NCBI RefSeq assembly: GCF_001461695.1
Contig: NZ_AUTC01000146.1
Location: 186,001 to 250,000, forward strand
DNA length: 64,000 bases
Source: Sinorhizobium fredii USDA 205
GTDB lineage: Bacteria > Pseudomonadota > Alphaproteobacteria > Rhizobiales > Rhizobiaceae
Reading direction: 5' to 3'
Shown piece by piece: positions 1 through 9,760 of this stretch (position 1 is the first letter of the stretch; each line of letters begins with the position of its first letter). The notes beneath the pieces are model-generated. The model was given only the letters and a program-made list of their open reading frames with translations. It was not told the origin of the DNA and ran no database searches. Both the position numbers and the translations under genes were made by a program.

Positions 1-141
1 GTCGAGGCCGGCCCCGACGGCGAGGATCATCGGAATGATGCAGATGGCGACCGTCAGGGCGACATTGCCGCCCCTGTCGCTGAGCATTGTTGCCATTCGG
101 CTGGCGATCAGCTGACGGAGAAAGCCGAAATCGAGATGCAT
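1..141 (-). CDS. TadE/TadG-type protein, N-terminal fragment (runs off window)
   Basis: Only the first 47 codons are inside the window; the rest lies before base 1. The fragment has a short polar start, then the Ser-Asp-Arg-Gly-Gly-Asn-Val stretch at about residues 21-27, followed by a hydrophobic helix ending in Ala-Val-Gly-Ala-Gly-Leu-Asp. This is the usual N-terminus of Flp/Tad pilus-associated proteins of the TadE/TadG group, which anchor in the inner membrane and face the periplasm. A second Met at residue 16 is an alternative start. The family call rests on this N-terminal pattern alone. Confidence 0.65.
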   Translation of the reverse strand, partial: MHLDFGFLRQLIASRMATMLSDRGGNVALTVAICIIPMILAVGAGLD

Positions 142-335
142 GTTTTGGTGACCAGCTCTGTTGCTTCGAGTGCTGATCGTGCTTGGGAAATATTATTCGG
201 GTGTAAATTAGCGTCGTGTTTGGCTAGCCGATTGACGCGGCGCTATCCGGATAGCGCAGGAAACGACTGTTGAGGTGCGAGACCGTTCGGCCGGCAGTGC
301 GGGTTCGCCGCGTGCGACCTGAACAACACGCCGCC

Positions 336-1361
336 TTAGCGGTTCACGTCGGAGGGTGGTGAAGGCGCAACGCCGATGCCGCGGCGGCTATGAAGCTTGG
401 CGGTTTCGGACGGCGACTGGCCGAAGGCGTCATGGTAGACTGCGGAAAACCGGCCCATATGGGTGAAACCCCAGGCGCGCGCCACCTGCGCGATCGAGAG
501 CGTATTGGCATCGTCGCAAAGGGTCTTGCGGACACCCTCCAGCCGCAACTGGCGCAGAAAATTCAAGGGCGTTGTGTCCTTGAACTGCTGAAAGGCCGTC
601 TGCAGGGCACGCACGCTCGTGCCGGCCTCCCGGGCGATATCGGCAACGCTCATGGGTTCGGCGATATTGGCGACCATGTATTCGATCGCCCGTTTCAGGT
701 TTCGGGGCACGGCAGGGGACATGGGTTTGTGCAATCGCGCGCTGTAGTTGTGAGGAAGCGATTCAAGAATCATGACCATTGCCGCCTGGAAAAGATGCGT
801 GGTGGCGGTCGTAGAAGCGCGGTCTTCGCCCGCTCCGTCGAAACAATCCCACAGCAAACTTCCGAGCGCGGCGAGCCGCGAGCCGACGGCTGAGTCCATT
901 TCTAGGGTCGCACAAAGGTCGATATCTTCCAGAACAGGAGCGTCGAGGAGTTGGCTGAGCTGGCCGACCATCGCCGATTTGTCGAAGGCGATGCCGATAT
1001 GGCCGCGATTCTCGTGGATGGTCAGCTTCTCGAAGTGCGCCATGTTGCCGACCATCGCGGTTCCCGGGGTCGACAGGAGGCGTTTGCGGCCGACGTCGAT
1101 CTCCATGGCGCTCGAATGCGGCAAGTAGAGCACGAAGGCGTCGGACGGCTGCGAGAATGTGACTTTCATGCCCGAATGGCACATGCCGGCCCAGATGCTG
1201 AAGGGCCCGGCAGAATAGTGCCGATCCTCGACCGAGATACGCCCGCCACCTTCCAGAGGCTCAGCCTTGGCGGGTGATAACGTCCTTGCATAGTGCTCGG
1301 ACATTTCGTCGGCGTCTGCTTCGAGGATGCGGAACGCGGGACGATGATGAACGTACCTCAT
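336..1361 (-). CDS. AraC-family transcriptional regulator
   Basis: This is a 341-residue cytoplasmic DNA-binding protein. The C-terminal third (about 225-325) holds the two helix-turn-helix units of the AraC/XylS family, with the hallmark Ala-Arg-Ala-Trp-Gly-Phe and Met-Gly-Arg-Phe segments of the second unit. The N-terminal 200 residues resemble the AraC-binding-like domain that senses a small molecule in many rhizobial regulators. Two further regulators of the same build lie at 40206-41180 and 48211-49236. No target gene is adjacent: the pilus-type fragment is downstream on the same strand and the neighbour upstream is more than 700 bases away. The ligand is unknown. Confidence 0.85.
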   Translation of the reverse strand: MRYVHHRPAFRILEADADEMSEHYARTLSPAKAEPLEGGGRISVEDRHYSAGPFSIWAGMCHSGMKVTFSQPSDAFVLYLPHSSAMEIDVGRKRLLSTPGTAMVGNMAHFEKLTIHENRGHIGIAFDKSAMVGQLSQLLDAPVLEDIDLCATLEMDSAVGSRLAALGSLLWDCFDGAGEDRASTTATTHLFQAAMVMILESLPHNYSARLHKPMSPAVPRNLKRAIEYMVANIAEPMSVADIAREAGTSVRALQTAFQQFKDTTPLNFLRQLRLEGVRKTLCDDANTLSIAQVARAWGFTHMGRFSAVYHDAFGQSPSETAKLHSRRGIGVAPSPPSDVNR

Positions 1362-2082
1362 CTAAGTCCCGAAAAAGCGCCGGCGCAGTAGAGGGTAGCA
1401 CCCCGGCTGGCATTTTTGCGTATCAGGATCACGTCACCTCCCTTTCAAGGGCGCTTGCCGCGTCTGCAATAGTCGTACAATTAAGCCCTATATTAGCTTT
1501 GCCGCAAACGGATATGTGACTGCTGATATCCAAAAAACGAAAATCGCAGCCGGATTTCGCAGGAATTGGCGAGCCCGTCGCCTGGAGGAAAGCTTCTCGC
1601 CGGTAGTCCTGCGGGATAGGTTGTCCAGATTCCGCCGCCCCACCCCTGGCGTGGTCTGAACGCCGGGATTTTCGGCCAGAGTCGGCAAGATCAAGATCGA
1701 CCTCAGCGTCCGACCGATCGAAGGCGCAGACGGCGCGACGAAGGCCATGGCGGGCAACGTGGCAGACCGACTCATTCGGGGCTGGCCAATCGGCGAGCCG
1801 CAGTGTTCGGGCCTATCCGGCAAGCATTAATGGTCACCCGGCGACTCTCCTCGCAGACGGAAAGCGTCGTCTTCGGGATAAGCCGTGCGCTATGCGGATA
1901 CTGGAAAGCTTGTTTCCATATGTCTTTTGTAAGCTGCCCGACATATTCAAGGAAGTCGTGAATTTAAGTTGAAAACTACTCTCGCCGGCGCTGGCTTCTA
2001 CTGAGCGTGGTGTCGTGCGGGGCAAACGACGGCGCTTTGATCATTGACGCAGGGCGCCGCAAAAAGGTGGGAACAAGGACGA
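1362..2082. other. Intergenic stretch, no gene recognised
   Basis: About 720 bases separate the AraC gene from the XRE gene. Open frames exist on both strands but none has a convincing start signal or recognisable protein. The segment presumably holds the promoters of both flanking genes; no clear consensus promoter or operator was identified. Confidence 0.5.
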
Positions 2083-2529
2083 ATGCAGGTCAGACCGAAC
2101 AAGAAAGAACCCCGTGCAATAGACATCCATGTGGGCAACCGCATCCGCTTGCGTCGATTGGCCCTGGATTGGAGTCAAACAAAACTCGGCGAGGCGCTCG
2201 ACGTCAGTTTCCAGCAGGTGCAGAAATACGAAAAGGGCCTGAACCGCGTTGGCGCCAGCCGCCTCCAGCGCGCTGCCGAGGTCCTCAGCGTGTCGGTCTC
2301 CTATTTCTTCGAAGGCGGCCCCGAAACCTCGAATGGCGGGGAGCAGAATGCCGCGGTGACCTCCAGCGACGAGATGCTGCAGTTCCTTGCGACCGAGGAG
2401 GGCGTGGCTCTCAATCGGGCCTTTGCCCGGCTCAACGATCCGCAGGTCCGGCGGAAGATCGTGGCGCTCGTCAAGGCCCTGGCACCTTCGGACGCCGCCC
2501 TGACACCAGCGATGGCCTTCGAAGAATAA
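2083..2529 (+). CDS. XRE-family helix-turn-helix regulator
   Basis: A 148-residue protein with a classic HTH_3 domain at about residues 15-70. It contains the segments Gly-Asn-Arg-Ile-Arg-Leu-Arg-Arg and Phe-Gln-Gln-Val-Gln-Lys-Tyr-Glu-Lys-Gly, the recognition-helix pattern of the phage-repressor fold. The family is abundant in rhizobia. The C-terminal half is charged and has no known domain. The frame is open further upstream to a TTG at 2044, but ATG 2083 has an AAGGA just before it and starts close to the domain. The gene is followed by a two-hairpin intergenic repeat that probably acts as a terminator. Regulon unknown. Confidence 0.8.
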   Translation: MQVRPNKKEPRAIDIHVGNRIRLRRLALDWSQTKLGEALDVSFQQVQKYEKGLNRVGASRLQRAAEVLSVSVSYFFEGGPETSNGGEQNAAVTSSDEMLQFLATEEGVALNRAFARLNDPQVRRKIVALVKALAPSDAALTPAMAFEE

Positions 2530-2602
2530 GGCCACCGACTGCGGACAGCATCGCCTGCCGCAAGGCGCTCCAAGATGCGCTCCGCAGGTCCGGCCCCTCG
2601 GC

Positions 2603-2707
2603 CTACAGCGCCGTGCGTCTTTCCAGACGCACAAAGAGCGCTGCAGCACTTTGAATTGCTGCATGTTTTATCCTTAAATCGGCTGCGATTTAAGGAAACA
2701 TGCAGTA
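2603..2707. repeat. Two-hairpin intergenic mosaic repeat, copy 1
   Basis: Two adjoining palindromes: one pairs CTACAGCGC with GCGCTGCAG around an inner GTGCGTCT/AGACGCAC stem; the other runs from TGCTGCATG to CATGCAGTA with arms containing CTTAAATCG and CGATTTAAG. Related copies are at 23909-24006 and 53945-54054, with partial ones at 56489-56553 and near 41517-41536. It sits between the converging ends of the XRE gene and the RND gene, where it would work as a two-way terminator. Confidence 0.85.
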
Positions 2708-2768
2708 ACTTGGTCTGACCGCCTTGCCGCCGCGACGCTCCGCGCGGCGGTGCGGATTGCCGTGAAGG

Positions 2769-5700
2769 TCATTCGGCGGCAATCGGTGTGGGGTGGGCGG
2801 CGCGGTCCTCGAGAGCCTGCTTGTGCGGCTCAGCGGTTTCGCCTTCCGGCGCGCGTGCCTTGGGCTCCCTGCCGAAGAACAGCGCGTAGCCGGCCGGCAG
2901 CACCAGGATCGTCAGCACCGTCGCAACAAGGATGCCGCCCATCATCGCATAGGCAAGCGGTCCCCAGAACACGCCGCGCGAGATCGGGATCAGCGCCAGC
3001 ACGGCGGTCAGCGCCGTCAGCACGATCGGCCGGAAGCGCCGTACCGCGGCGCCGATGATCGCCTCGGAGCGCTCCATACCGGCCGCAATGTCCTGGTCGA
3101 TCTGGTCGACGAGGATGATCGAATTGCGGATGATGATACCGAGCAGCGCGATGACGCCGAGGATGGCGACGAAGCCGAAGGGGGCGCCGCTGATGAGCAA
3201 GGCTGCAGCCGCGCCGATGATGCCGAGCGGCCCCGTTGCCAGCACCAGCATCGATTTGCCGAAGTGCTGGAGTTGCGCCATCAGGAGGATGACGATGACG
3301 AGCAGCATGATCGGCGCCTTGGCGGCGATCGACGCCTGGCTCTCGGCGCTGTCTTCCGCACCGCCCTGAATATCGACCTTGTAGCTCGGGGCAAGATCGT
3401 CCCTCAGACCCTCCAGCTCGTTATAGATCTGCAGGGTTACGTCGTTCGGCTGGATGCCGTCGGGCAGCGTTGCGCGCACCGTGATGGTCGGCAGGCGATC
3501 GCGCCGCCATTCGATGCCTTGCTCCATTACCGGAACCACTTTGGCCACCTGGGACACCGGCACGAAGCTGCCGAAGTCGGTCGGCACATAGACCGAGTTG
3601 ACGGCCGAGAGCAGCTGGCGGTTGCCGTCCGGCTCGCGCGCCACGATCGAGACGGTCTCTTCGCCGTCGCGGAAATCGTCGAGCGGCACGCCGGACATCG
3701 CCGCCTGCAGCATCTGGCGGATGCGCTGCGAGGTGACGCCCAGCGCCCGGGCGCGGTCCTGGTCGATAACCAGCTTCATCGCCGGCACCGGCTCCAGCCA
3801 GTCGTCATGGACCGCTCCGAGCAGCGGATTTTCGCGGAACTTCGCCTTCACCTGATCGGCGATACGGCGCACCTCCTGGCGATCCGGCCCCATGACCCGA
3901 ATCTGCACCGGCCAGCCGGTCGGCGGGCCAAGGAAGAGGCGGTCGACCTTGGCGCGGATCGATGGGAAGTCTTCGGCGAGGATCGTGCGCAGCTTGACGA
4001 TCAGCCTTTCGCGGGCAGTCTCGTCCTTCGCCATGACGAGCAGTTGCGCGAAGTTGGGGTTGCGGAGCTGCTGGTCGAGCGGCAGGAAGAAGCGCGGTAT
4101 GCCTTCGCCGATATAGGTGGCGATGAAGCGCTTGTCCTCGTCATCCATCATGCGCGTTTCGAGCGCCTTGGCCTGCCTTTCGACTTCCTTGATGCTGGTG
4201 CCCTCCGGCAGCCAGAGATCGACCAGGATTTCCGGCCGCGACGACTGCGGGAAGAAGTTCTTCGGAATGAACTGGAACGCCCAGAGGCTCGTCATGAAGG
4301 TCGTGAGCGTCAGGACGAGTACTATGACGCGGTGGCGCACGGCCCAGCCGACGGTCGCCCGGAGGCGCCGGTAGAAGCGGGTGTCGAACGCGTCGTGATG
4401 GCTACCTGCATGATGGCGCTGCTTCAGGATCATGTAACCGAGCCAGGGCGTGAAATAGACCGCCACGAACCACGACACGACGAGAGCGATGCCAACGACG
4501 TAGAAGAGCGAACGGACATATTCGCCAGCCGTCGATTCCGCGAAGCCGACGGGGATGAAGCCGGCCGTGGTGATCAGCGTGCCCGTCAGCATCGGAAAGG
4601 CAGTGGAGGAATAGGCAAAGCTCGCCGCTTCGATTTTCACCAACCCTTCCTCGAGTTTCCGCTCCATCATTTCCACAACGATCATCGCGTCGTCGACGAG
4701 CAGGCCGAGCGCGATGATGAGCGCCCCGAGCGAGATGCGCTGCAGGTCGATGCCGAGCTCGTACATGAGCGCGAATGTGGCGGCGAGCACCAGCGGGATG
4801 GCGATGGCGATCACCAGGCCCGAACGCCAGCCGATCGACAGGAAAGAGACGACGAGCACGATGATCAGCGCCTCGAGGAGCGCGTGGCTGAATTCGCTGA
4901 TCGCCTCGGTCACGACCTCCGGCTGGTTGGAGATCTGTTCGACCGATACGCCGTAGGGAAGGGCCGACTCGAAGCGCTCATAGGTTGCCTCCACCGCCTT
5001 GCCGACGTCAGTGACCTTGTGTCCCTTGGCCATGACCACGCCGATCTGCACGCTGTCGTGGCCGTTGAAGCGGAATTTGCGCGAATACGGATCTTCGAGC
5101 CCCGAAGTGACGGTGGCGATGTCACCAAGCCGGATCGTCTCGTTGCCGGCACGCAGCCTCAGCTCGCGAATGTCCTCGGCACGCCTGACGTCACCGTCGA
5201 CGGAGATGCGAACCGAGCGAAAGCCCGTCTCGACGGTGCCGGCGGGATCGACCGTATTCTGTCCGGCGACAGCGTTGCGCAGGTCATTGAGTGTCAGCCC
5301 GCGGGCGGCGAGCAGCTTGGACGAAACGTCGATATAGATCTTCTGCGGCTGGTCGCCGAGGATGACAACCTTCTCGACACCCGGCGTCGTCAGGAGCATG
5401 TCGCGGCCTTCGGTCGCGAAGCGCTTCAATTCGGGGTAGCTGTAGCCGTTGCCGCTGATCGCGTGGAGCGTGATGAACGTATCGCCGAATTCGTCGTTGA
5501 AATACGGGCCGAGGACGCCGTCAGGCAGTTCGTTGGCAATGTCTCCTACCTTCTTGCGCACCTGGTAGAAGGCATCGGCAACATCGTCGGCGTTCGTGTC
5601 GCCCTCGATCTGCACGGTGATGACGGCGCTGCCGGCTCGGGTGTAGGAGCGGACGAAATCGAGATGCGGCGCTTCCTGCAGCTTGCGCTCGATCTTGTTG

Positions 5701-5921
5701 ACGACCTGGTCCTGCATCTCCTCGATCGAGGCGCCGGGCCAGACGGCCTGCACGACCATGGTGCGGAAGGTGAATTCCGGATCTTCGCGCTGGCCCATGC
5801 GAACGAGGCCGAGCACGCCGGTAATGATGATCAGTCCGAACAGGAAACGCGCGATGCTCGGATGCCCGATCGCCCAGCGCGACAGGTTGAACGGTTTCTT
5901 TTCCCCGGTGGAGGCGTGCAT
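2769..5921 (-). CDS. RND-family multidrug efflux transporter (inner-membrane pump)
   Basis: A 1050-residue proton-driven exporter of the AcrB/HAE1 superfamily, the usual length for the family. One transmembrane helix near residues 25-45 precedes a large periplasmic porter domain. A membrane block follows at about 330-530, including the Gly-Leu-Leu-Val-Asp-Asp-Ala-Met segment that carries the proton-relay aspartates of TM4. A second periplasmic domain and second membrane block complete the duplicated layout. It is the last gene of a three-gene operon after the tetR and membrane-fusion genes, with a 29-base gap from the latter. No outer-membrane channel gene is adjacent, so it probably uses a shared TolC-type channel. 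Substrates cannot be told from sequence. Confidence 0.95.
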   Translation of the reverse strand: MHASTGEKKPFNLSRWAIGHPSIARFLFGLIIITGVLGLVRMGQREDPEFTFRTMVVQAVWPGASIEEMQDQVVNKIERKLQEAPHLDFVRSYTRAGSAVITVQIEGDTNADDVADAFYQVRKKVGDIANELPDGVLGPYFNDEFGDTFITLHAISGNGYSYPELKRFATEGRDMLLTTPGVEKVVILGDQPQKIYIDVSSKLLAARGLTLNDLRNAVAGQNTVDPAGTVETGFRSVRISVDGDVRRAEDIRELRLRAGNETIRLGDIATVTSGLEDPYSRKFRFNGHDSVQIGVVMAKGHKVTDVGKAVEATYERFESALPYGVSVEQISNQPEVVTEAISEFSHALLEALIIVLVVSFLSIGWRSGLVIAIAIPLVLAATFALMYELGIDLQRISLGALIIALGLLVDDAMIVVEMMERKLEEGLVKIEAASFAYSSTAFPMLTGTLITTAGFIPVGFAESTAGEYVRSLFYVVGIALVVSWFVAVYFTPWLGYMILKQRHHAGSHHDAFDTRFYRRLRATVGWAVRHRVIVLVLTLTTFMTSLWAFQFIPKNFFPQSSRPEILVDLWLPEGTSIKEVERQAKALETRMMDDEDKRFIATYIGEGIPRFFLPLDQQLRNPNFAQLLVMAKDETARERLIVKLRTILAEDFPSIRAKVDRLFLGPPTGWPVQIRVMGPDRQEVRRIADQVKAKFRENPLLGAVHDDWLEPVPAMKLVIDQDRARALGVTSQRIRQMLQAAMSGVPLDDFRDGEETVSIVAREPDGNRQLLSAVNSVYVPTDFGSFVPVSQVAKVVPVMEQGIEWRRDRLPTITVRATLPDGIQPNDVTLQIYNELEGLRDDLAPSYKVDIQGGAEDSAESQASIAAKAPIMLLVIVILLMAQLQHFGKSMLVLATGPLGIIGAAAALLISGAPFGFVAILGVIALLGIIIRNSIILVDQIDQDIAAGMERSEAIIGAAVRRFRPIVLTALTAVLALIPISRGVFWGPLAYAMMGGILVATVLTILVLPAGYALFFGREPKARAPEGETAEPHKQALEDRAAHPTPIAAE

Positions 5922-5950
5922 CGGCGTATTTCCGTTCTGCTGATTGGATT

Positions 5951-7090
5951 TTATCGGACGATTTCGCGCGTCTCGGCGCGTGCGGACTGCTGCTCTGCCA
6001 GAGGCAGCTTGACCTTCAAGTCCTCGGCCATGAACTGCGTGCCGGCTGCAACGACGAGATCGCCCGACCGCAAGCCCTCGGCGATGCGCACCTGATCGCC
6101 GGCGTAGTCGGCGAGCCGGACGGGGCGCGCGTGCACGGTCGAGGCGCTGCGATCGACCACCCAGACGATGTCCTTCCCGTCCTTCTGTGCAAGCGTGCTG
6201 AGCGGAATGGAGACGAGGCTCTCGGAACTGGCGGCAGCCGCCTCGATGGTGGCAGTCATGCCGAGCAGGACGCGGGGATCGTTGGGCAGGCTGATGCGCA
6301 CCGCGAATGTTCTGGATTGCCGGTCTGCACTGCCGGAGACTTCGCGCACCTGGCCGTCGAGGGTGAGCATGTCGTTGGACCAGAACCGGGCACTTACCGC
6401 CTTGCCCGGCTTGAACTCGGCAATATCGAGTTCCGGAACCGCAACTTCGATTTCCTTCTCGCCGTCGACGGCGACGGTTACCACCGGCGTGCCGGTGCCG
6501 ACGACCTGGCCGACATCGGCATTGATCGCCGTCACAATGCCGCTCTGGTCCGACTTGAGGTCTGCATAGGCCACTTGGTTCTTCGCCTGGCTCAGGCTGG
6601 AGGCGGCCGCGTCGCGCGTGGAGATAGCCTGGTCGTAGAGAAGGGTCGCCTGGTCCAGCTCGGCCTTTGAGGAGAAGGATCTGGTGAAGAGCTGCGCGGC
6701 ACGCTCTTTGGTCAGGGACGTCGTCTGCACCTGCTTCTCGGCGGCGAAGAGGGTCGCCTCGGCGCTCTCCACGGCAAGCTGATAGTCGGTCGGGTCGATA
6801 CGAGCGAGACGATCGCCCGGTTTCACCCGGTCGCCGACATTGACGAGCCGCTCGGTGATCTTGCCGCCGACCCGAAAGCCGAGATTCATCTCGGTGCGTG
6901 CCCTCACTGAACCGGCGTAGTCGAGCCGGCGCGCCTCACCCGTGCCGGCAATTTCGACCACCTTGACCGGCCTTATGATCTCCTTCGTTTCCGCCTTTTC
7001 CTCCGAGCAGCCGGATACCGTGACGGTAAGTGCGACCACGGCTAGGACCTGGGCAAAGCGCGGCCGGTAGTAAGCTTTCGGTGAAAACAT
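5951..7090 (-). CDS. RND efflux periplasmic adaptor (membrane-fusion lipoprotein)
   Basis: A 379-residue adaptor that links the RND pump to an outer-membrane channel. The N-terminus is a lipoprotein signal: a hydrophobic stretch ending in Val-Ser-Gly-Cys at residues 25-28, so the mature protein should be lipid-anchored in the inner membrane. Then come the split lipoyl/barrel-sandwich domain (the segment Gly-Phe-Arg-Val-Gly-Gly-Lys-Ile near 70), an alpha-helical hairpin (about 110-165) and a beta-barrel domain, the standard HlyD/AcrA order. It lies 43 bases after the tetR stop and just before the pump gene on the same strand, which supports co-transcription. Confidence 0.93.
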   Translation of the reverse strand: MFSPKAYYRPRFAQVLAVVALTVTVSGCSEEKAETKEIIRPVKVVEIAGTGEARRLDYAGSVRARTEMNLGFRVGGKITERLVNVGDRVKPGDRLARIDPTDYQLAVESAEATLFAAEKQVQTTSLTKERAAQLFTRSFSSKAELDQATLLYDQAISTRDAAASSLSQAKNQVAYADLKSDQSGIVTAINADVGQVVGTGTPVVTVAVDGEKEIEVAVPELDIAEFKPGKAVSARFWSNDMLTLDGQVREVSGSADRQSRTFAVRISLPNDPRVLLGMTATIEAAAASSESLVSIPLSTLAQKDGKDIVWVVDRSASTVHARPVRLADYAGDQVRIAEGLRSGDLVVAAGTQFMAEDLKVKLPLAEQQSARAETREIVR

Positions 7091-7133
7091 CGTTCGGACT
7101 CCAAATCCGTATTTGGCGGCGGCGGCGCCGCTC

Positions 7134-7742
7134 TTATTTCTTCAGCGCTCTGACGGCGAATTCGATCAGCTCGTCGGGGGTGGGGCGGTTTTCCTTGGCA
7201 AGACACTGGGCGACGATCTGCGGGTGGCAGAGGGTCACGATGCTCGCACCGAAGCATCGGGCTGCCACCTCCGGATCCTGCCTGGCAAACTCGCCGGCCT
7301 CGATGCCCTCGCGAATGATGCCGGCAAGAAGCTTGTCGATGCGGTCGATGTGTTTCTGGATGACGTGCCAGTCCCGCTCGATCGCCACGACGACCATCTC
7401 ATGGACCTTCTGCTCGTCCAACATGGTTTCCACGGTGAGCTGGTGCTGGCCGTGAACGTAGCGCCGCAAGCGCTCCGAGGCGCTCAAGGGCAGGCGGGAA
7501 ATCTCGTCGGCCTGCTGATAGCTCGCCGCGAGCATTCGGTCGCAAAGGGCCTGGTGGATCTCCGTCTTCGAGGCGAAGAAGCGGTAGATATTGGCGGGCG
7601 ACATTTCGAGGTCACGCGCGATGTCGGCCACATTCGTCTTGCTGTAGCCGTAGTGCCGGAAAAGCCGCTCGGCGGATTCGAGGATACGGGCGATATTTTC
7701 CTGCTTGGTCGTGTCGATGCTGCTTTCTGCCGGTTCGGTCAT
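7134..7742 (-). CDS. TetR-family regulator of the efflux operon
   Basis: A 202-residue repressor-type protein. The N-terminal HTH covers about residues 15-60 with the family pattern Ala-Asp-Ile-Ala-Arg-Asp-Leu-Glu-Met-Ser-Pro-Ala-Asn-Ile-Tyr-Arg-Phe-Phe. The rest is the helical ligand-binding and dimerisation domain typical of TetR proteins. It is the first gene of the tetR-MFP-RND operon, so the usual expectation is that it represses its own promoter and is released by a pump substrate. No operator palindrome was picked out upstream with confidence. Confidence 0.9.
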   Translation of the reverse strand: MTEPAESSIDTTKQENIARILESAERLFRHYGYSKTNVADIARDLEMSPANIYRFFASKTEIHQALCDRMLAASYQQADEISRLPLSASERLRRYVHGQHQLTVETMLDEQKVHEMVVVAIERDWHVIQKHIDRIDKLLAGIIREGIEAGEFARQDPEVAARCFGASIVTLCHPQIVAQCLAKENRPTPDELIEFAVRALKK

Positions 7743-8099
7743 GGGCTCGCACTCGTGATTAGTGACGATTTTTGAATTTCGTCAGTCATAATCCGATAGG
7801 CGGCACTTGTCAATTGCAGGCATTGGAGGAGGGGTTCGAAGTCGCTGTGCGCGCGAGCTCCGCCAGATCAGGGTGATCTAGGGTCCAGGGGATCGGTTCT
7901 AAATGATGGGAGCGGAATGCGGGCGAAGAACCACACTCGGGTGGAAACAGGAATGCTGCTTCCACCGAGGAGCGCCAGGCTACTTCTTGGGGAGGCCGCC
8001 AGCGAAGCAGCGCGCCAGCGTTGCGAGATAGCGCTCCGGCCGCCACGTCAGCAAGGCTTCACTGCCGAGCGATAGAGGATGGCGGCCTTACCTCTGGCC
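7743..8099. other. Intergenic stretch, no gene recognised
   Basis: About 357 bases between the tetR promoter side and the end of the protease gene. One short minus-strand open frame (7810-8046) has no recognisable features or start signal and is left unannotated. The 7743-7800 part should contain the efflux-operon promoter. Confidence 0.5.
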
Positions 8100-9635
8100 C
8101 TAAAGGAGGAAGTAGCCCTTCTGCAGGGTGACGGCGTCATCGAGGCGGATCGCGAAGTCGGCCGTCTTGTCGCCGTTCACGTCGCCGTAGATATAGGTGC
8201 CCGATGAAGCGAGGTCGTACCGCAACTCGCCCTTCTTGCCGCTGAATGCTGCGGTCCCGACGAAGGTGAACGCCTGGTTGCCGGTCGCGGTCGTGTCGGC
8301 ATCAATGGCGGAGAGATCGATCCGGTCGGATTGCGAAGCGAGGAAGTCGTAAATAACGTCGCGGCCCGAAGTGGTGACGGTGCTTTCCGCCAGTGTTCTG
8401 AACGCGAAGATATCACCGCCAGCGCCACCGTAGAGCCTATCCGCTCCGGTGCCGCCATAGAGCGCGTCATTACCTGCATCGCCCACAAGCGCGTCATTGC
8501 CACTGCTGCCGTAGAGCTTGTCCGAACCAACGCCGCCGTAAAGCACGTCATGGCCGGTGTCTCCATTCATAATGTCGTTGCCGGCATAGCCGTACAGCTT
8601 GTTGGCCGCCTGATTGCCGGTAATCGCGTCGTTGCCGGCGCCTCCCAAGACGTTCTCGATCAGCGACCGTGTGTCGCCATGATAGAGCAGCGCATTGAAG
8701 ATATTGCCCACGGCAAAGCCATCGTTGGAGCCGCCGCCGAGCCAGGCAAGTTGATCGGCACTGAAGGTCGAGGCCTTGCCCGGGCGCAAGTCGATCTTGA
8801 GGCCGGTCTTGTAGGCGGTGAGGTCGTAGGTATCGCTGCCACCGCCGTCCCATATGGTTGCGAAGATCCGATTGGCGCCAGGAGAGATGCCGACTGCTCC
8901 GTTCACGAGTGTGGCGCCGCTGCCGGGCGTCCACTTGTAGACCGTATTGCCGCTATTGGTGCTGAAATCCGCGCCGTACATTTCCTGCAGCGCAGCGATG
9001 TCGGCCATCATAAAGGTCTGCGGCGCGCCGTACTGTTCATAGGAGTAGCCGTAGCCGCCGACAAAGCCGCGATAGGTCATGATCGAATATTCGATCGAGT
9101 CGTATTGGGAAGGCAGAGCTTTGAAGGCGCCCTCTACTTCGTGGCCGTGCTTCAGGCCAAGTGCATGGCCGAGCTCGTGCAGCATCGTGTGCCACGCGTA
9201 GTTTCCGGCAACCGGTTTGCGATTATCGGCAACTGTGCCGGCATAGGTGGTGCCGAACCAGATGTCGCCGGCCTGAGCATAGTCGCCCGGCAGGTAAGCC
9301 CAGGCGGTTTCCGGCTCGTTCGACTGCGCAAACCGGACCGTCGCACTGGATGCGCTCCCGGAAGTGAAGTTGGCGTTCGTGAATCCCTCGACCGAAAAGC
9401 CGTCATTGGCGGTCGAACCGTAGTCCAGCTCCATGGCGAAGCGTGCGGCATTTATCTGCGCCGACGAAATCTGAGCGAAGCCGTTGTCCTTCTCGCCGCT
9501 GTAGCTATAGCTGCTGCTTGAGCCCGGAAAGGCATAGGTGATCGTGCCGCTCCAGGCGGAGCCCGACAGCACGCCGTCGATCAGACTGCTGCCGGTCGTA
9601 TTCAAGGTTTTGACGGTCTTGCCGGTGCCGCTCAT
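8100..9635 (-). CDS. Serralysin-type secreted zinc metalloprotease with RTX repeats
   Basis: A 511-residue extracellular protease of the M10 (serralysin) family. The zinc-binding motif HELGHALGLKH is complete at residues 153-163, and the Met-turn Ser-Ile-Met-Thr-Tyr is at 184-188. Glycine-rich calcium-binding nonapeptides of the Gly-Gly-x-Gly-x-Asp type run from about 330 to 410. The C-terminal 90 residues form the serralysin C-domain and end in a hydrophobic tail (Gly-Tyr-Phe-Leu-Leu) typical of uncleaved type I secretion signals. There is no N-terminal signal peptide, which fits type I export. No ABC/MFP secretion genes or inhibitor gene flank it, so export must rely on a system elsewhere. 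Confidence 0.93.
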   Translation of the reverse strand: MSGTGKTVKTLNTTGSSLIDGVLSGSAWSGTITYAFPGSSSSYSYSGEKDNGFAQISSAQINAARFAMELDYGSTANDGFSVEGFTNANFTSGSASSATVRFAQSNEPETAWAYLPGDYAQAGDIWFGTTYAGTVADNRKPVAGNYAWHTMLHELGHALGLKHGHEVEGAFKALPSQYDSIEYSIMTYRGFVGGYGYSYEQYGAPQTFMMADIAALQEMYGADFSTNSGNTVYKWTPGSGATLVNGAVGISPGANRIFATIWDGGGSDTYDLTAYKTGLKIDLRPGKASTFSADQLAWLGGGSNDGFAVGNIFNALLYHGDTRSLIENVLGGAGNDAITGNQAANKLYGYAGNDIMNGDTGHDVLYGGVGSDKLYGSSGNDALVGDAGNDALYGGTGADRLYGGAGGDIFAFRTLAESTVTTSGRDVIYDFLASQSDRIDLSAIDADTTATGNQAFTFVGTAAFSGKKGELRYDLASSGTYIYGDVNGDKTADFAIRLDDAVTLQKGYFLL

Positions 9636-9760
9636 GCTAAATACCCATCAGAAAAGCGCGGGCCATTGCCTCGGCTTCAAAAAACGCAGATCGTGCCGGC
9701 GACGTTAGGGTCGGAATGCCTACGATTTGTGTAACGAACTGACTAAGATTGGAGAGAATC

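Noticed and set aside
2793..6095. Very long plus-strand open frame opposite the RND pump and adaptor genes
   Set aside because: Its translation is rich in His, Arg, Asp and Glu with no domain. It is the antisense shadow of a GC-rich coding region with a full RND protein on the other strand.
8100..9635. Protease gene read as an RTX toxin
   Set aside because: The complete M10 zinc motif and Met-turn make it a serralysin-type protease; the RTX repeats are part of that family.
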